Assembly (NCBI RefSeq): GCF_024505145.1
Contig: NZ_JANIAA010000001.1
Span: 372,001 to 436,000, forward strand
Direction: 5' to 3'
From: Streptomyces rugosispiralis
GTDB lineage: Bacteria > Actinomycetota > Actinomycetes > Streptomycetales > Streptomycetaceae
Length of the DNA: 64,000 nt
Shown here in pieces: positions 52,703 to 60,665 of this stretch. Every line of letters begins with the position of its first letter. Position 1 is the first letter of the stretch. The notes under the pieces are model-generated. The model searched no databases. It saw only the letters and a program-made list of their open reading frames with translations, and was not told where the DNA came from. Made by a program: the position numbers and the translations under genes.

Positions 52703-53284
52703 GTGAGCGGCACACGGCGTGAGATCCCGAACGACCCCGGACGCAGGGACCGGATTCTCGATGCCGCCCTCGACGTCATCGCCGAAGGCGGCGTTCACAG
52801 GACGACCCATCGCAAGATCGCGTCACGGGCCGGCGTCCCGTTGGGCTCGCTGACGTACTACTTCGACGGCATGGACGATCTGCTGGCGCTGGCGTTCGCC
52901 CGCCTCGCCGACACGATGTCCCAGCTCTACCGCCGCACCCTGCGCGGCGCCGGGTCGCCGGCCGAGGCCGAGGCGGCCGTGGCCGAGCTGATCTGCGGGC
53001 CGGCCTACGCCACCGACCGCGACATGACGCTCATCTTCGAGATGTACGCCTACGCCAACCACAACCCCGCGGTCGCCGCCACCACCCGCTCCTGGCTGGC
53101 GCGCAGCCGGGACAGCCTCGCCCTGCACTTCACTCCCGGAGTGGCGCGAGCCCTCGACGCCCTGATCGAGGGCTGGCCCATGCACAGCCGCTTCGACGCC
53201 GCCCCCCTCAACCGGCAACTCGTCGCCGGAGTCGTGCACGCCGTCGTCAGCGCGGCACCCGACCTCCCCGACGAACAGCTGTGA
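52703..53284 (+). CDS. TetR family transcriptional regulator
   Basis: A 193-residue regulator. The helix-turn-helix covers about 15-60 (TTHRKIASRAGVPLGSLTYY), and a helical effector domain follows. It starts at a GTG. It is divergent from the MFS transporter and likely represses it through the 52654-52667 palindrome. The stop is three bases from the convergent flavin oxidoreductase gene. Confidence 0.87.
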   Translation: MSGTRREIPNDPGRRDRILDAALDVIAEGGVHRTTHRKIASRAGVPLGSLTYYFDGMDDLLALAFARLADTMSQLYRRTLRGAGSPAEAEAAVAELICGPAYATDRDMTLIFEMYAYANHNPAVAATTRSWLARSRDSLALHFTPGVARALDALIEGWPMHSRFDAAPLNRQLVAGVVHAVVSAAPDLPDEQL

Positions 53285-53287
53285 TCG

Positions 53288-54250
53288 TCACAACACCGCG
53301 GCAAGCGAGTTCAGCGACGCGAGGTAGTCGGCGCCCATCGGGGTGAGGACGGCGCTGCTGACGCCCGCGTCGAACAGGTCCGTCAGCTGGGACCGTGCCT
53401 GTGACGGCGTGCCCGCCACCGCGAGCTGACGCACCCACTCGTCCGGCAGGGACCGGGCGAACTCCCGCTGGCTGTCGCAGCGCGAGCGCAGGGCGACGAG
53501 TTCGTCGTGGAAGGGCAGCGGGGTGATGTGAGGGCGCCAGTCGGGTTCGCCGACCACGGCCAGGGCGGGGCGGACCGCCATGAGCGCGGCGGTGGGGTCG
53601 TCGTCGACTGCCGCGATGTTGTAGGCGACCAGGCGGTGCGGGCGGCCGGGGGCGATGTGTGCGAGGGCTTGCCGCACGTAGGCGGGTGTCACCGGTTCCG
53701 CGAGCAGGGTGCCGTCGGCCACCTCGCCGGACACGGCCAGGGACCGAGGGCCCCGTACACCGGCCAGGATGGCGGGGACCCGCGTCGGGAGGGCGCCGGC
53801 GTCCAGTCGCAACCCGTCGATGCGGACGTACTGCCCGTCGTGGTGGACGAGTTGCCCACTCAGCAGACGTTTCAGGACGGTGATGTACTCGGCCAGGAGG
53901 GTGAGCGGGCTTGCGGGCCATGCGCCGACGCCGCGCATCCAGTGCGGCATGCCGTGGCCGACGGTGATGTCGATGCGGCCGGGGTGCAACTGGGCGAGGG
54001 TGGCGATCTCCATGGCGGTGAAGGCCACGTTGCGGGCGGCGGCCGGCAGCAGCCCGACGCCGACGCGGATCCTTGTCGTGGTGGCGAGGACGGTGGCTGC
54101 CTGGGCCAGTCCTCCCCGGTAGCCGAGGTCTTCGACGACCCACAGTTCGTCGAAGCCGTGCGACTCCGCGCGTTGGGCGAAGGCGACGATGTCGCCCGCC
54201 GGGATGTCGCGGGGTATGAGGACGCCGATCGTGCCGCCCCGTGTCGTCAT
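53288..54250 (-). CDS. LLM-class flavin-dependent oxidoreductase (F420-type)
   Basis: A 320-residue luciferase-like barrel protein. Landmarks are GFDELWVVEDLGYRGGLAQA, TTRIRVGVGLLPAAARN, HPGRIDITVGHGMPHWM and VPAILAGVRGPRSLAVSGEVADG. The pattern suits F420-dependent oxidoreductases, although an FMN enzyme cannot be excluded. GAGGGAG lies upstream of the ATG at 54248-54250. No partner gene adjoins it. The 234 bases up to the MarR gene hold no visible gene. Confidence 0.83.
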   Translation of the reverse strand: MTTRGGTIGVLIPRDIPAGDIVAFAQRAESHGFDELWVVEDLGYRGGLAQAATVLATTTRIRVGVGLLPAAARNVAFTAMEIATLAQLHPGRIDITVGHGMPHWMRGVGAWPASPLTLLAEYITVLKRLLSGQLVHHDGQYVRIDGLRLDAGALPTRVPAILAGVRGPRSLAVSGEVADGTLLAEPVTPAYVRQALAHIAPGRPHRLVAYNIAAVDDDPTAALMAVRPALAVVGEPDWRPHITPLPFHDELVALRSRCDSQREFARSLPDEWVRQLAVAGTPSQARSQLTDLFDAGVSSAVLTPMGADYLASLNSLAAVL

Positions 54251-54484
54251 GGTGCTCCCTCGTCGGCAGGACTCACGTGTCGTGCCCGCCATAGCTGTCG
54301 GTTGCGCCGGTCGGTCTCTCTACTGCGTCATCATGCCGTCCCGGCCGTCCGGACGCGGGGCGGACGGTTGTGTGGGCCCGGACAGCTCCTCGATACCGGG
54401 GAAGTGGACGCCTCGCGGCGTGTGCCGAGGTGGAACGGTCGCCGTTGACCAGCGGTCATCGCCTGGCCTCTCCCGAGTGAGGCG

Positions 54485-54910
54485 TCAGGCGAGCCCGTTC
54501 CCGGCCACGCGCGCCAGGAGCGTGTGCAGCGTCTCCCGTTCGGCGGGGGCGAGCGGGGTGAGCAGTTCGTCGGTCACCCGCCGGCCCGCCTGATCCGTGT
54601 CGCGGAGGAACGCGCGGCCGTCCTCGGTGAGGACGACGATGCGGCTGCGGCGGTCGTCGGGGGCGGGGCGGCGCTCGGCGAAGCCGAGCTTCTCCAGGTC
54701 GTCCACCAGGCCGACGATCGCGCTCGGGTCATAGCCGAGCCGGGCGCTCAGCTCTCGCTGCAACGCGCCCTCGCAGGTGGCGAGGTAGCGCAGCACGGCG
54801 TAGTGCCGCAGCCGCAGCCCCGACTCCTGGAGGAAGGTGTTGAACAGCTGACCTGAGCGCAGACCGAGGCGGTACAGCAGATAGCCCGTGTCCGCGTGCA
54901 GCGTCCGCAT
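54485..54910 (-). CDS. MarR family transcriptional regulator
   Basis: A 141-residue MarR protein. LRLRHYAVLRYLATCEGALQ begins the winged helix, LGYDPSAIVGLVDDLEKLGF is the recognition region and RRPAPDDRRSRIVVLTEDGR is the wing. The frame is open up to 55084 with GTG and TTG codons there, so an N-terminal extension of about 58 low-complexity residues is possible. The ATG at 54908-54910 suits the family start. It is divergent from the SDR operon and probably controls it. Confidence 0.82.
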   Translation of the reverse strand: MRTLHADTGYLLYRLGLRSGQLFNTFLQESGLRLRHYAVLRYLATCEGALQRELSARLGYDPSAIVGLVDDLEKLGFAERRPAPDDRRSRIVVLTEDGRAFLRDTDQAGRRVTDELLTPLAPAERETLHTLLARVAGNGLA

Positions 54911-55062
54911 CCACGGTTCGTCCGCGTCGATGGGGGGCGGGGTGTCGGTGTGCCGGGCGGCGATGGCGGGCTCCCTGGTCTCGGCCCCGGGGCGCCGGTC
55001 TCGGCTCCGCCCGGAGGGGTGGGTCTCGTGTGCGGAGTCCAGTATGACGCACCCGAGGTGGA

Positions 55063-55100
55063 CAACAACTGTTGACGACACCAATTATTGCGCTTAGCTT
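55063..55100 (+). promoter_or_regulatory. promoter and MarR operator of the SDR operon
   Basis: TTGACG (55072-55077) and TAGCTT (55095-55100), separated by 17 bases, form a good -35/-10 pair for the plus-strand operon. CAACA-ac-TGTTG (55063-55074) is an inverted repeat overlapping the -35 box, the usual place for MarR repression. Confidence 0.5.
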
Positions 55101-55157
55101 CGATCACGCCGCCGCACTCCGCGCCGGACAGGCGCACCCATGCGAAGGGACCCGCTT

Positions 55158-56075
55158 GTGCCCACCATCGATCTGACCGGCAAGGCCGCCGTCGTCACCG
55201 GTAGCGGCCGGGGCCTCGGCCTCGCCTACGCACACGCCCTCGCCGCCCACGGCGCGTCCGTGGTCGTCAACGACATCGACGAAGCCGTGGCCGAACAGGC
55301 CGTCAAATCCATCACCGAGGCGGGTGGCACGGCCGTGGCCGAGGTGGTTCCGGTCGGCTCCGCCGAGGCCGCCGACCGGCTGGTGAGCCGTGCCGTCGCG
55401 GAGTTCGGCCGACTCGACGTCCTGGTGACCAACGCGGGCATCCTGCGCGACAAGGTGCTGTGGAAGATGACCGACGAGGACTTCGACGCGGTCATCACCA
55501 CCCACCTCCGCGCCACCTTCACCTGCGCCCGCGCCGCCTCGTTGCGCATGCGCGAGCAGGGCGAGGGCGGCACGCTCGTCCTCGTCGGCTCCCCGGCCGG
55601 GCAGCGCGGCAACTTCGGCCAGACCAACTACGCCGCCGCCAAGGCCGGGATCGCCGCCATGGCCCGCACCTGGTCCATGGAGCTGTCCCGCGCGAACGTC
55701 ACCGTCAACGCGATCGTGCCGGTCGCCGCCACCGCGATGACCGAGACCATTCCCGCCTTCGCCCCGTATGTGGAGGCCATGAGGAACGGCGAGCCGCTGC
55801 CGGACTTCCTCCGCAAGGGCGAGGGGTTCGGCACCCCGGAGGACTGCGCCGCCCTCGTCCCCTTCCTGGCCTCCGACGCCGCGCGCGGCATCACCGGGCA
55901 GTGCGTCGGCATCGGCGGCGACAAGGTGGCGCTCTGGTCGCATCCGCGGGAGATCCGGACCGCCTACGCCGACGGCGGCTGGACTCCCGAGGCCCTCGCC
56001 GACGCCTGGCCCACATCGGTCGGCGCCGAGCCGCAGACGGTGGGCATCCCCGCGCCGAAGGCCCCGGAGGCGTGA
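55158..56075 (+). CDS. short-chain dehydrogenase/reductase, hydroxyacyl-CoA dehydrogenase-like
   Basis: A 305-residue SDR with the cofactor loop VVTGSGRGLGLAYA (about 12-25), NAGILRDKV, the catalytic S145, and Y158-x3-K162 in NYAAAKAG. It resembles the (3R)-hydroxyacyl-CoA dehydrogenase domain of the multifunctional beta-oxidation enzymes. The GTG at 55158 has GAAGGGA seven bases upstream and is preferred over the ATG at 55140. It leads an operon with an amidohydrolase, an acyl-CoA ligase and a MaoC hydratase. Confidence 0.87.
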   Translation: MPTIDLTGKAAVVTGSGRGLGLAYAHALAAHGASVVVNDIDEAVAEQAVKSITEAGGTAVAEVVPVGSAEAADRLVSRAVAEFGRLDVLVTNAGILRDKVLWKMTDEDFDAVITTHLRATFTCARAASLRMREQGEGGTLVLVGSPAGQRGNFGQTNYAAAKAGIAAMARTWSMELSRANVTVNAIVPVAATAMTETIPAFAPYVEAMRNGEPLPDFLRKGEGFGTPEDCAALVPFLASDAARGITGQCVGIGGDKVALWSHPREIRTAYADGGWTPEALADAWPTSVGAEPQTVGIPAPKAPEA

Positions 56076-56950
56076 TGGACCTCCGGAATCTGGTCGCCAT
56101 CGACGTCCACACCCACGCCGAGGTCTCCTCCAAGGGCCGCTCCTCCCTGGACGACGATCTGCACGACGCCTCCTCCGCCTACTTCAAGGTCGAGGGCAAC
56201 CGGAAGCCCACCCTCGAGGAGACGGCCGCCTACTACCGCGAGCGGCGGATGGCCGCCGTCATCTTCACGGTGGACGCCGAGTCCGCCACCGGCACCGAGC
56301 CCGTCCCGAACGAGGAGGTCGCCGAGGCCGCCGCCGCCAACGCGGACGTCCTCATCCCCTTCGCCTCCATCGACCCCTTCCGGGGGAAGGCGGGCGTGCA
56401 GCGGGCCCGGCGGCTGGTCGAGGAGTACGGCGTGAAGGGCTTCAAGTTCCACCCCAGCGTCCAGGGCTTCTTCCCCGACGACCGCTCGGTGGCGTACGGC
56501 CTGTACGAGGTGATCGAGGAGACCGGCACCATCGCTCTCTTCCACACCGGCCAGACCGGCATCGGAGCCGGTGTGCCCGGCGGGGGCGGCATCCGCCTCA
56601 AGTACTCCAATCCGCTCCATGTGGACGACGTGGCCGCCGACTTCCCGCATCTGAAGATCATCCTGGCGCATCCGTCGTTCCCCTGGCAGGACGAGGCCCT
56701 GGCGGTGGCGACCCACAAGCCCGGCGTGCACATCGACCTGTCCGGCTGGTCGCCGAAGTACTTCCCGCCGCAGCTCGTGCAGTACGCCAACACGCTGCTG
56801 AAGGACAAGGTCCTGTTCGGTTCGGACTTCCCGGTGCTCACCCCGGACCGATGGCTGGCCGACTTCGACAAGCTCTCCATCAAGGAGGCGGTCAAGCCGA
56901 AGATCCTCAAGGAGAACGCGGCCCGGCTGCTCGGCCTGACCAAACCGTGA
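56075..56950 (+). CDS. amidohydrolase family 2 (metal-dependent hydrolase/decarboxylase)
   Basis: A 291-residue TIM-barrel amidohydrolase of the amidohydro_2 group. The metal strand is VAIDVHTHAEVSS, and later histidines lie in GFKFHPSVQGF, IALFHTGQTG and IILAHPSFPW, with the final aspartate in LFGSDFPVLTPDRW. This group contains decarboxylases such as gamma-resorcylate decarboxylase and lactone hydrolases. The ATG overlaps the SDR stop by one base, with GGAGG upstream. Confidence 0.85.
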   Translation: MDLRNLVAIDVHTHAEVSSKGRSSLDDDLHDASSAYFKVEGNRKPTLEETAAYYRERRMAAVIFTVDAESATGTEPVPNEEVAEAAAANADVLIPFASIDPFRGKAGVQRARRLVEEYGVKGFKFHPSVQGFFPDDRSVAYGLYEVIEETGTIALFHTGQTGIGAGVPGGGGIRLKYSNPLHVDDVAADFPHLKIILAHPSFPWQDEALAVATHKPGVHIDLSGWSPKYFPPQLVQYANTLLKDKVLFGSDFPVLTPDRWLADFDKLSIKEAVKPKILKENAARLLGLTKP

Positions 56951-56960
56951 GGGGTGTCAG

Positions 56961-58487
56961 ATGCGCAACGAGGGACTGGGGTCATGGCCCGCACGCCGGG
57001 CCCGTAAGACCCCGCACCGCACGGCCCTGATCCACGGCGAGCGGTCCACCGACTACCGCACCCTGCACTCCCGCACCACCCGCCTGGCCCACGCCCTGCG
57101 CGCCCGGGGCGTCAGGCGCGGCGACCGCATCGCCCACCTCGGCCCCAACCACCCCGCCTATCTGGAGACCCTGTTCGCCGCCGGTCTCCTCGGCGCCGTC
57201 TTCGTCCCCCTCAACACCCGGCTCACCGGCCCCGAGATCGCCTACCAGCTCGCCGACTCCGGCGCCAAGGCCCTCATCCACGGCGCCGCACACGCCGGGC
57301 TCGTCGCCGGACTGCCGACCGGCACCGATGTGCGGATCCGCGTCGAGATCGGCGACGCATACGAACAGACCCTGGCGGCCGCGTCGGCCGAGCCGATCGA
57401 CGAACCGGTCTCCCCCGACGACACCTGCCTCATCATGTACACCTCGGGGACGACCGGCCGCCCCAAAGGCGCGATGCTCAGCCACGGCAACATCATCTGG
57501 AACGCCGTCAATGTGCTGGTCGACCACGATCTCTTCGCCGACGAGCGCGCCCTGGTGTCCGCCCCGCTGTTCCACACCGCCGGGCTGAACATGATCACCC
57601 TGCCGGTGCTGCTCAAGGGCGGCACCTGCGTCCTGGTGGAGGCCTTCGACCCGGGAACGACCCTCGATCTGATCGAACGGCATCGCATCACGTTCATGTT
57701 CGGAGTGCCGACGATGTTCGGCCAGGTGGCCCGGCACCCCCGCTGGGCGACCGCCGATCTGTCCTCGCTCCGCATCCTCACCTGCGGCGGATCACCGGTG
57801 CCGACCCCGCTCATCGCCACCTACCAGGAGCGCGGGCTCACCTTCCTCCAGGGCTACGGCATGACCGAGGCCGCGCCCGGCACCCTCTTCCTGGACGCCG
57901 AGCACGCGACCGGCAAGGCGGGGTCGGCGGGCGTACCGCACTTCTTCAGCGACGCACGGGTCGTACGGCCCGACCTCACCCCGGTCGGCATCGGCGAGAC
58001 CGGCGAGGTGGTGGTGCGCGGACCACATGTGATGCCCGGCTACTGGGGGCTGCCCGAGGAGACGGAGGCCGCGTTCGCGGACGGCTGGTTCCGCAGCGGG
58101 GACGCGGCCCGGATCGACGAAGACGGCTATGTGTACATCGTCGACCGGATCAAGGACATGATCATCTCCGGCGGCGAGAACATCTATCCCGCCGAGATCG
58201 AGGACCTCCTGCTCGCCCATCCGGGCATCGCCGAGTGCGCGGTGATCGGTGTACCGGACGGCACATGGGGCGAGGTGCCCCGCGCGGTCGTCGTCCCGGC
58301 GGCGGGCGTCGAACTCGACCCGGAGCAGGTGCTGGCATCACTGTCCGGGCGACTCGCCAAGTACAAGATCCCCAAGTCGTTGGTGGTCGCGGACGACCTT
58401 CCGCGCACCGCCTCCGGAAAGCTCCTCAAGTCCCGGGTGCGCGACCGCTTCGGCACCGCCGCCCCTGAACAGGAAGCCGATTCATGA
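56961..58487 (+). CDS. acyl-CoA synthetase (AMP-forming)
   Basis: A 508-residue ANL-superfamily ligase. The P-loop is [10 protein letters not shown] (161-170), the A5 motif is [10 protein letters not shown]7 is [16 protein letters not shown]8 is [17 protein letters not shown], and the acylation lysine is in PRTASGKLL. It activates a carboxylic acid to its CoA thioester. The MaoC hydratase start overlaps its stop by four bases. The acid specificity is unknown. Confidence 0.9.
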   Translation: MRNEGLGSWPARRARKTPHRTALIHGERSTDYRTLHSRTTRLAHALRARGVRRGDRIAHLGPNHPAYLETLFAAGLLGAVFVPLNTRLTGPEIAYQLADSGAKALIHGAAHAGLVAGLPTGTDVRIRVEIGDAYEQTLAAASAEPIDEPVSPDDTCLIMYTSGTTGRPKGAMLSHGNIIWNAVNVLVDHDLFADERALVSAPLFHTAGLNMITLPVLLKGGTCVLVEAFDPGTTLDLIERHRITFMFGVPTMFGQVARHPRWATADLSSLRILTCGGSPVPTPLIATYQERGLTFLQGYGMTEAAPGTLFLDAEHATGKAGSAGVPHFFSDARVVRPDLTPVGIGETGEVVVRGPHVMPGYWGLPEETEAAFADGWFRSGDAARIDEDGYVYIVDRIKDMIISGGENIYPAEIEDLLLAHPGIAECAVIGVPDGTWGEVPRAVVVPAAGVELDPEQVLASLSGRLAKYKIPKSLVVADDLPRTASGKLLKSRVRDRFGTAAPEQEADS

Positions 58488-58939
58488 GCATCACCGTCAA
58501 CGGCCTGGACGAACTGACGAAGCTCGCCGGCGCGGACCTCGGCACCGGCGAGTGGATCGAGGTCACCCAGGACCACATCGACACCTTCGCCGACGCCACC
58601 GACGATCACCAGTGGATCCACACCGACCCGGAGCGAGCGGCCCAGGGCCCCTTCGGCGCACCGATCGCGCACGGCTACCTCACGTTGTCCCTGTTCATCC
58701 CCCTCTTCACCCAACTGCTTGACGTACGGGGCGTGACCACCAAGGTCAACTACGGCCTGGACAAGGTGCGCTTCCCCGCACCGGTGAAGGCCGGATCCCG
58801 CATACGGCTCGCGGCCCGGCTCACCTCGGTCGAGGACGTACCCGGAGGCGTCCAGATCACCGTCGACGGCACGATCGAGGTGGACGGCGGGACGAAGCCC
58901 GCGGCCGTGGTGCGGAGCCTCTCCCGCTTCTACGTCTGA
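58484..58939 (+). CDS. MaoC-like enoyl-CoA hydratase
   Basis: A 151-residue hotdog protein with the hydratase-2 motif FADATDDHQWIHTDPERA (catalytic Asp and His), followed by GAPIAHGYLTLSLF. It would hydrate a 2-enoyl-CoA to the (R)-3-hydroxyacyl-CoA that the SDR could oxidise. Its 3' end carries three 9-base repeats (TACGTCTGA and variants, 58931-58957), the first containing the stop codon. Confidence 0.9.
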   Translation: MSITVNGLDELTKLAGADLGTGEWIEVTQDHIDTFADATDDHQWIHTDPERAAQGPFGAPIAHGYLTLSLFIPLFTQLLDVRGVTTKVNYGLDKVRFPAPVKAGSRIRLAARLTSVEDVPGGVQITVDGTIEVDGGTKPAAVVRSLSRFYV

Positions 58940-58988
58940 TACGTCCGATACGTCGCCCAACGCCGAACCGGCTTCCCGGAACCTCGGC

Positions 58989-59357
58989 TCAGGCGGCGAG
59001 CACCTGCGCCACCGCCATCGCGGGCAGCGGCGCCGCCGGGATGCGTACCGGCGCGACCGGGCCATGAGCGGGCCATACGCGGTAGGTGGTCTTGGCCGGA
59101 TCCACCAGGGGCTCACCGAGAGCGATCCGCCCCTGGGAGTACAGCCTGTCGCATACGGGGGTGGGCAGCGCGACGTAGCAGCCGCCCCTGTTGGTGACGG
59201 AGTCGTACGGCTGCCAGTAGCCGTACCGGCGCCGTCCACTCGCGTGCACGGTGCAGAACACCGGAGTGCGGGAGTTGGACATGACGCGGAGAACTCCGGC
59301 GGCAGCCTCGAACGGGACCTCGGAACGGGAGCGGGACGGGTAGCGGACGGCGGACAT
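58989..59357 (-). CDS. conserved hypothetical protein
   Basis: A 122-residue protein with no domain that I recognise. It contains TPVFCTVHASGRRRYGYWQPYDSV and a hydrophobic C-terminus rich in alanine. GGAAAGG lies upstream of the ATG at 59355-59357. It is divergent from the HxlR gene and convergent with the MaoC gene. Codon use matches its neighbours, so it is probably expressed. Confidence 0.65.
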   Translation of the reverse strand: MSAVRYPSRSRSEVPFEAAAGVLRVMSNSRTPVFCTVHASGRRRYGYWQPYDSVTNRGGCYVALPTPVCDRLYSQGRIALGEPLVDPAKTTYRVWPAHGPVAPVRIPAAPLPAMAVAQVLAA

Positions 59358-59388
59358 CAAGGCTGCCTTTCCGAGGGGCCGGGACTCA

Positions 59389-59423
59389 AGATCAGCTACT
59401 CAATTAAAGCAGCTATTTGATCT
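59389..59423. promoter_or_regulatory. AT-rich inverted repeat between hypothetical and HxlR genes
   Basis: AGATCA (59389-59394) and TGATCT (59418-59423) bracket an AT-rich core with two CAGCTA copies 17 bases apart (59393-59398 and 59410-59415). GCTACT at 59395-59400 recurs in the palindrome at 60063-60083, so the same regulator may bind both. Confidence 0.4.
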
Positions 59424-59541
59424 CGATGGCACAACTCCCTTTCAAACGGCGGGGCTTGAGCATGTCGGCGCGGACACCGGTAGCATTGCGAGACTACTCT
59501 CGATTCAAGACCACTACCGGAATCACCCAAGGGGAGCAGCC

Positions 59542-60003
59542 GTGCCCGACCGCGGGAACCACATCACCTTCCAGCACGGCCAGGAGTTCCTGGCCGCGAT
59601 CTCCGAGCGCTGGAACTACCAGATCCTGCGGGAGGTGTTCTTCGGCGTCGGCCGGTTCGGCGAGCTCAAGCGAGCGCTGGGCATCTCGGCGAACATCCTC
59701 ACCGCGCGGCTGAACAGCCTCACCGAACTGGGCCTGCTCACCAAGCGCGCCTACCGCCAGGACAAGCCCTGGTACGAGTACGAGCTCACCGACAGCGCCC
59801 GCGAACTCGTCGTCCCCGCCATCGCGGCCATCACGCGCTGGGCCGAGAGCCATGCGACCGACAGCGACATCAGCCATTACCCACTGATGCACACGGTATG
59901 CGGCAACCCGACCAATCCATACCTCGCCTGCAGCAGCTGCCATCAGCCGGTCGAGGCATCGACCCTGCGGCCGGTACCCGCCGAGGAAGGTGGCGCCCGC
60001 TGA
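59542..60003 (+). CDS. HxlR family transcriptional regulator
   Basis: A 153-residue regulator. The winged helix runs from about 15 to 100 (RFGELKRALGISANILTARL and LLTKRAYRQDKPWYEYELTD). A C-terminal tail holds a lone pair of cysteines, LACSSCHQP, that could bind metal or sense redox state. GGGGAG precedes the GTG. It is followed 82 bases later by a SnoaL-like gene that has a perfect palindrome at its start. Confidence 0.85.
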   Translation: MPDRGNHITFQHGQEFLAAISERWNYQILREVFFGVGRFGELKRALGISANILTARLNSLTELGLLTKRAYRQDKPWYEYELTDSARELVVPAIAAITRWAESHATDSDISHYPLMHTVCGNPTNPYLACSSCHQPVEASTLRPVPAEEGGAR

Positions 60004-60062
60004 ACAACCCAGCCCGAGGGCCCGAGGGCGACGCGACCGAGGAGACTAGTAGCGAATCGAAA

Positions 60063-60083
60063 CTAGTAGCGTTACGCTACTAG
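60063..60083. promoter_or_regulatory. perfect palindrome abutting the SnoaL-like start
   Basis: CTAGTAGCG (60063-60071) and CGCTACTAG (60075-60083) form 9-base arms around a 3-base centre, ending two bases before the ATG. A direct copy of the left arm lies at 60046-60054. It is the probable operator of the HxlR regulator and leaves almost no room for a ribosome site. Confidence 0.6.
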
Positions 60084-60085
60084 GT

Positions 60086-60484
60086 ATGACAGACACCGCA
60101 CACGCGACATCCGTCCCCGACTGGGTCCTGAAGTTCATGGACGCCATCGACACCCTGGAGTTCGACGAGGGCTTCGCGCCGCTCACCGAGGACACCGAGA
60201 TGTACTTCGGCACCGCGCATATCCATGGCGCCGAGGCCATCAAGGCGTTCTTCGTCAAGATCGACGAGCCGCTGAACATCACCCACGAGGTTCTGGAGTT
60301 CTGGACCGCGGGCGACGGCGTCCGCCTGCTGCGCGGCGAGGCGACCATGGCCAAGAAGAGCGCTCCGGACCAGGTGGTGCGCGCCCCGTTCATGCACATC
60401 TTCTATCTCGACCAGGAAGACCCGGTTCGCGTCCGGGCACTCCGCGTCACCGCGGGCCCGCTCCAGACCGACGCCGTGATGTGA
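60086..60484 (+). CDS. SnoaL-like (NTF2-fold) protein
   Basis: A 132-residue protein with the small alpha+beta barrel pattern of the SnoaL/NTF2 group (VPDWVLKFMDAIDTLEFDE at the start, GAEAIKAFFVKIDE in the middle). Members include isomerases, hydrolases and binding proteins, and no catalytic pair can be named here. The start codon lies directly next to an operator palindrome, so the transcript may be leaderless. Confidence 0.75.
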   Translation: MTDTAHATSVPDWVLKFMDAIDTLEFDEGFAPLTEDTEMYFGTAHIHGAEAIKAFFVKIDEPLNITHEVLEFWTAGDGVRLLRGEATMAKKSAPDQVVRAPFMHIFYLDQEDPVRVRALRVTAGPLQTDAVM

Positions 60485-60573
60485 CCTCCGCCCCGGGGGT
60501 CGGCCGACGGCCCCCGGAGGCACACCCCTCGCCGCCCTGCGCGCACCCTCCATCGACAGCCTTCCGGGGTATC

Positions 60574-60621
60574 AGCATGCTTGCTATTTAGTAAGCACGC
60601 TTATACTGTCTCAGCATGCTT
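60574..60621 (+). promoter_or_regulatory. promoter with three phased AGCAyGCTT sites
   Basis: AGCATGCTT (60574-60582), AGCACGCTT (60594-60602) and AGCATGCTT (60613-60621) repeat at 20- and 19-base steps, so they lie on one face of the helix. TATACT at 60602-60607 is a good -10 box within the array. The Ldh-family gene starts 45 bases after the last copy. Confidence 0.55.
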
Positions 60622-60665
60622 ATGGACGGTCGAATCCCCAGCTTCCTCACCGTGGAGGTCGGCTC

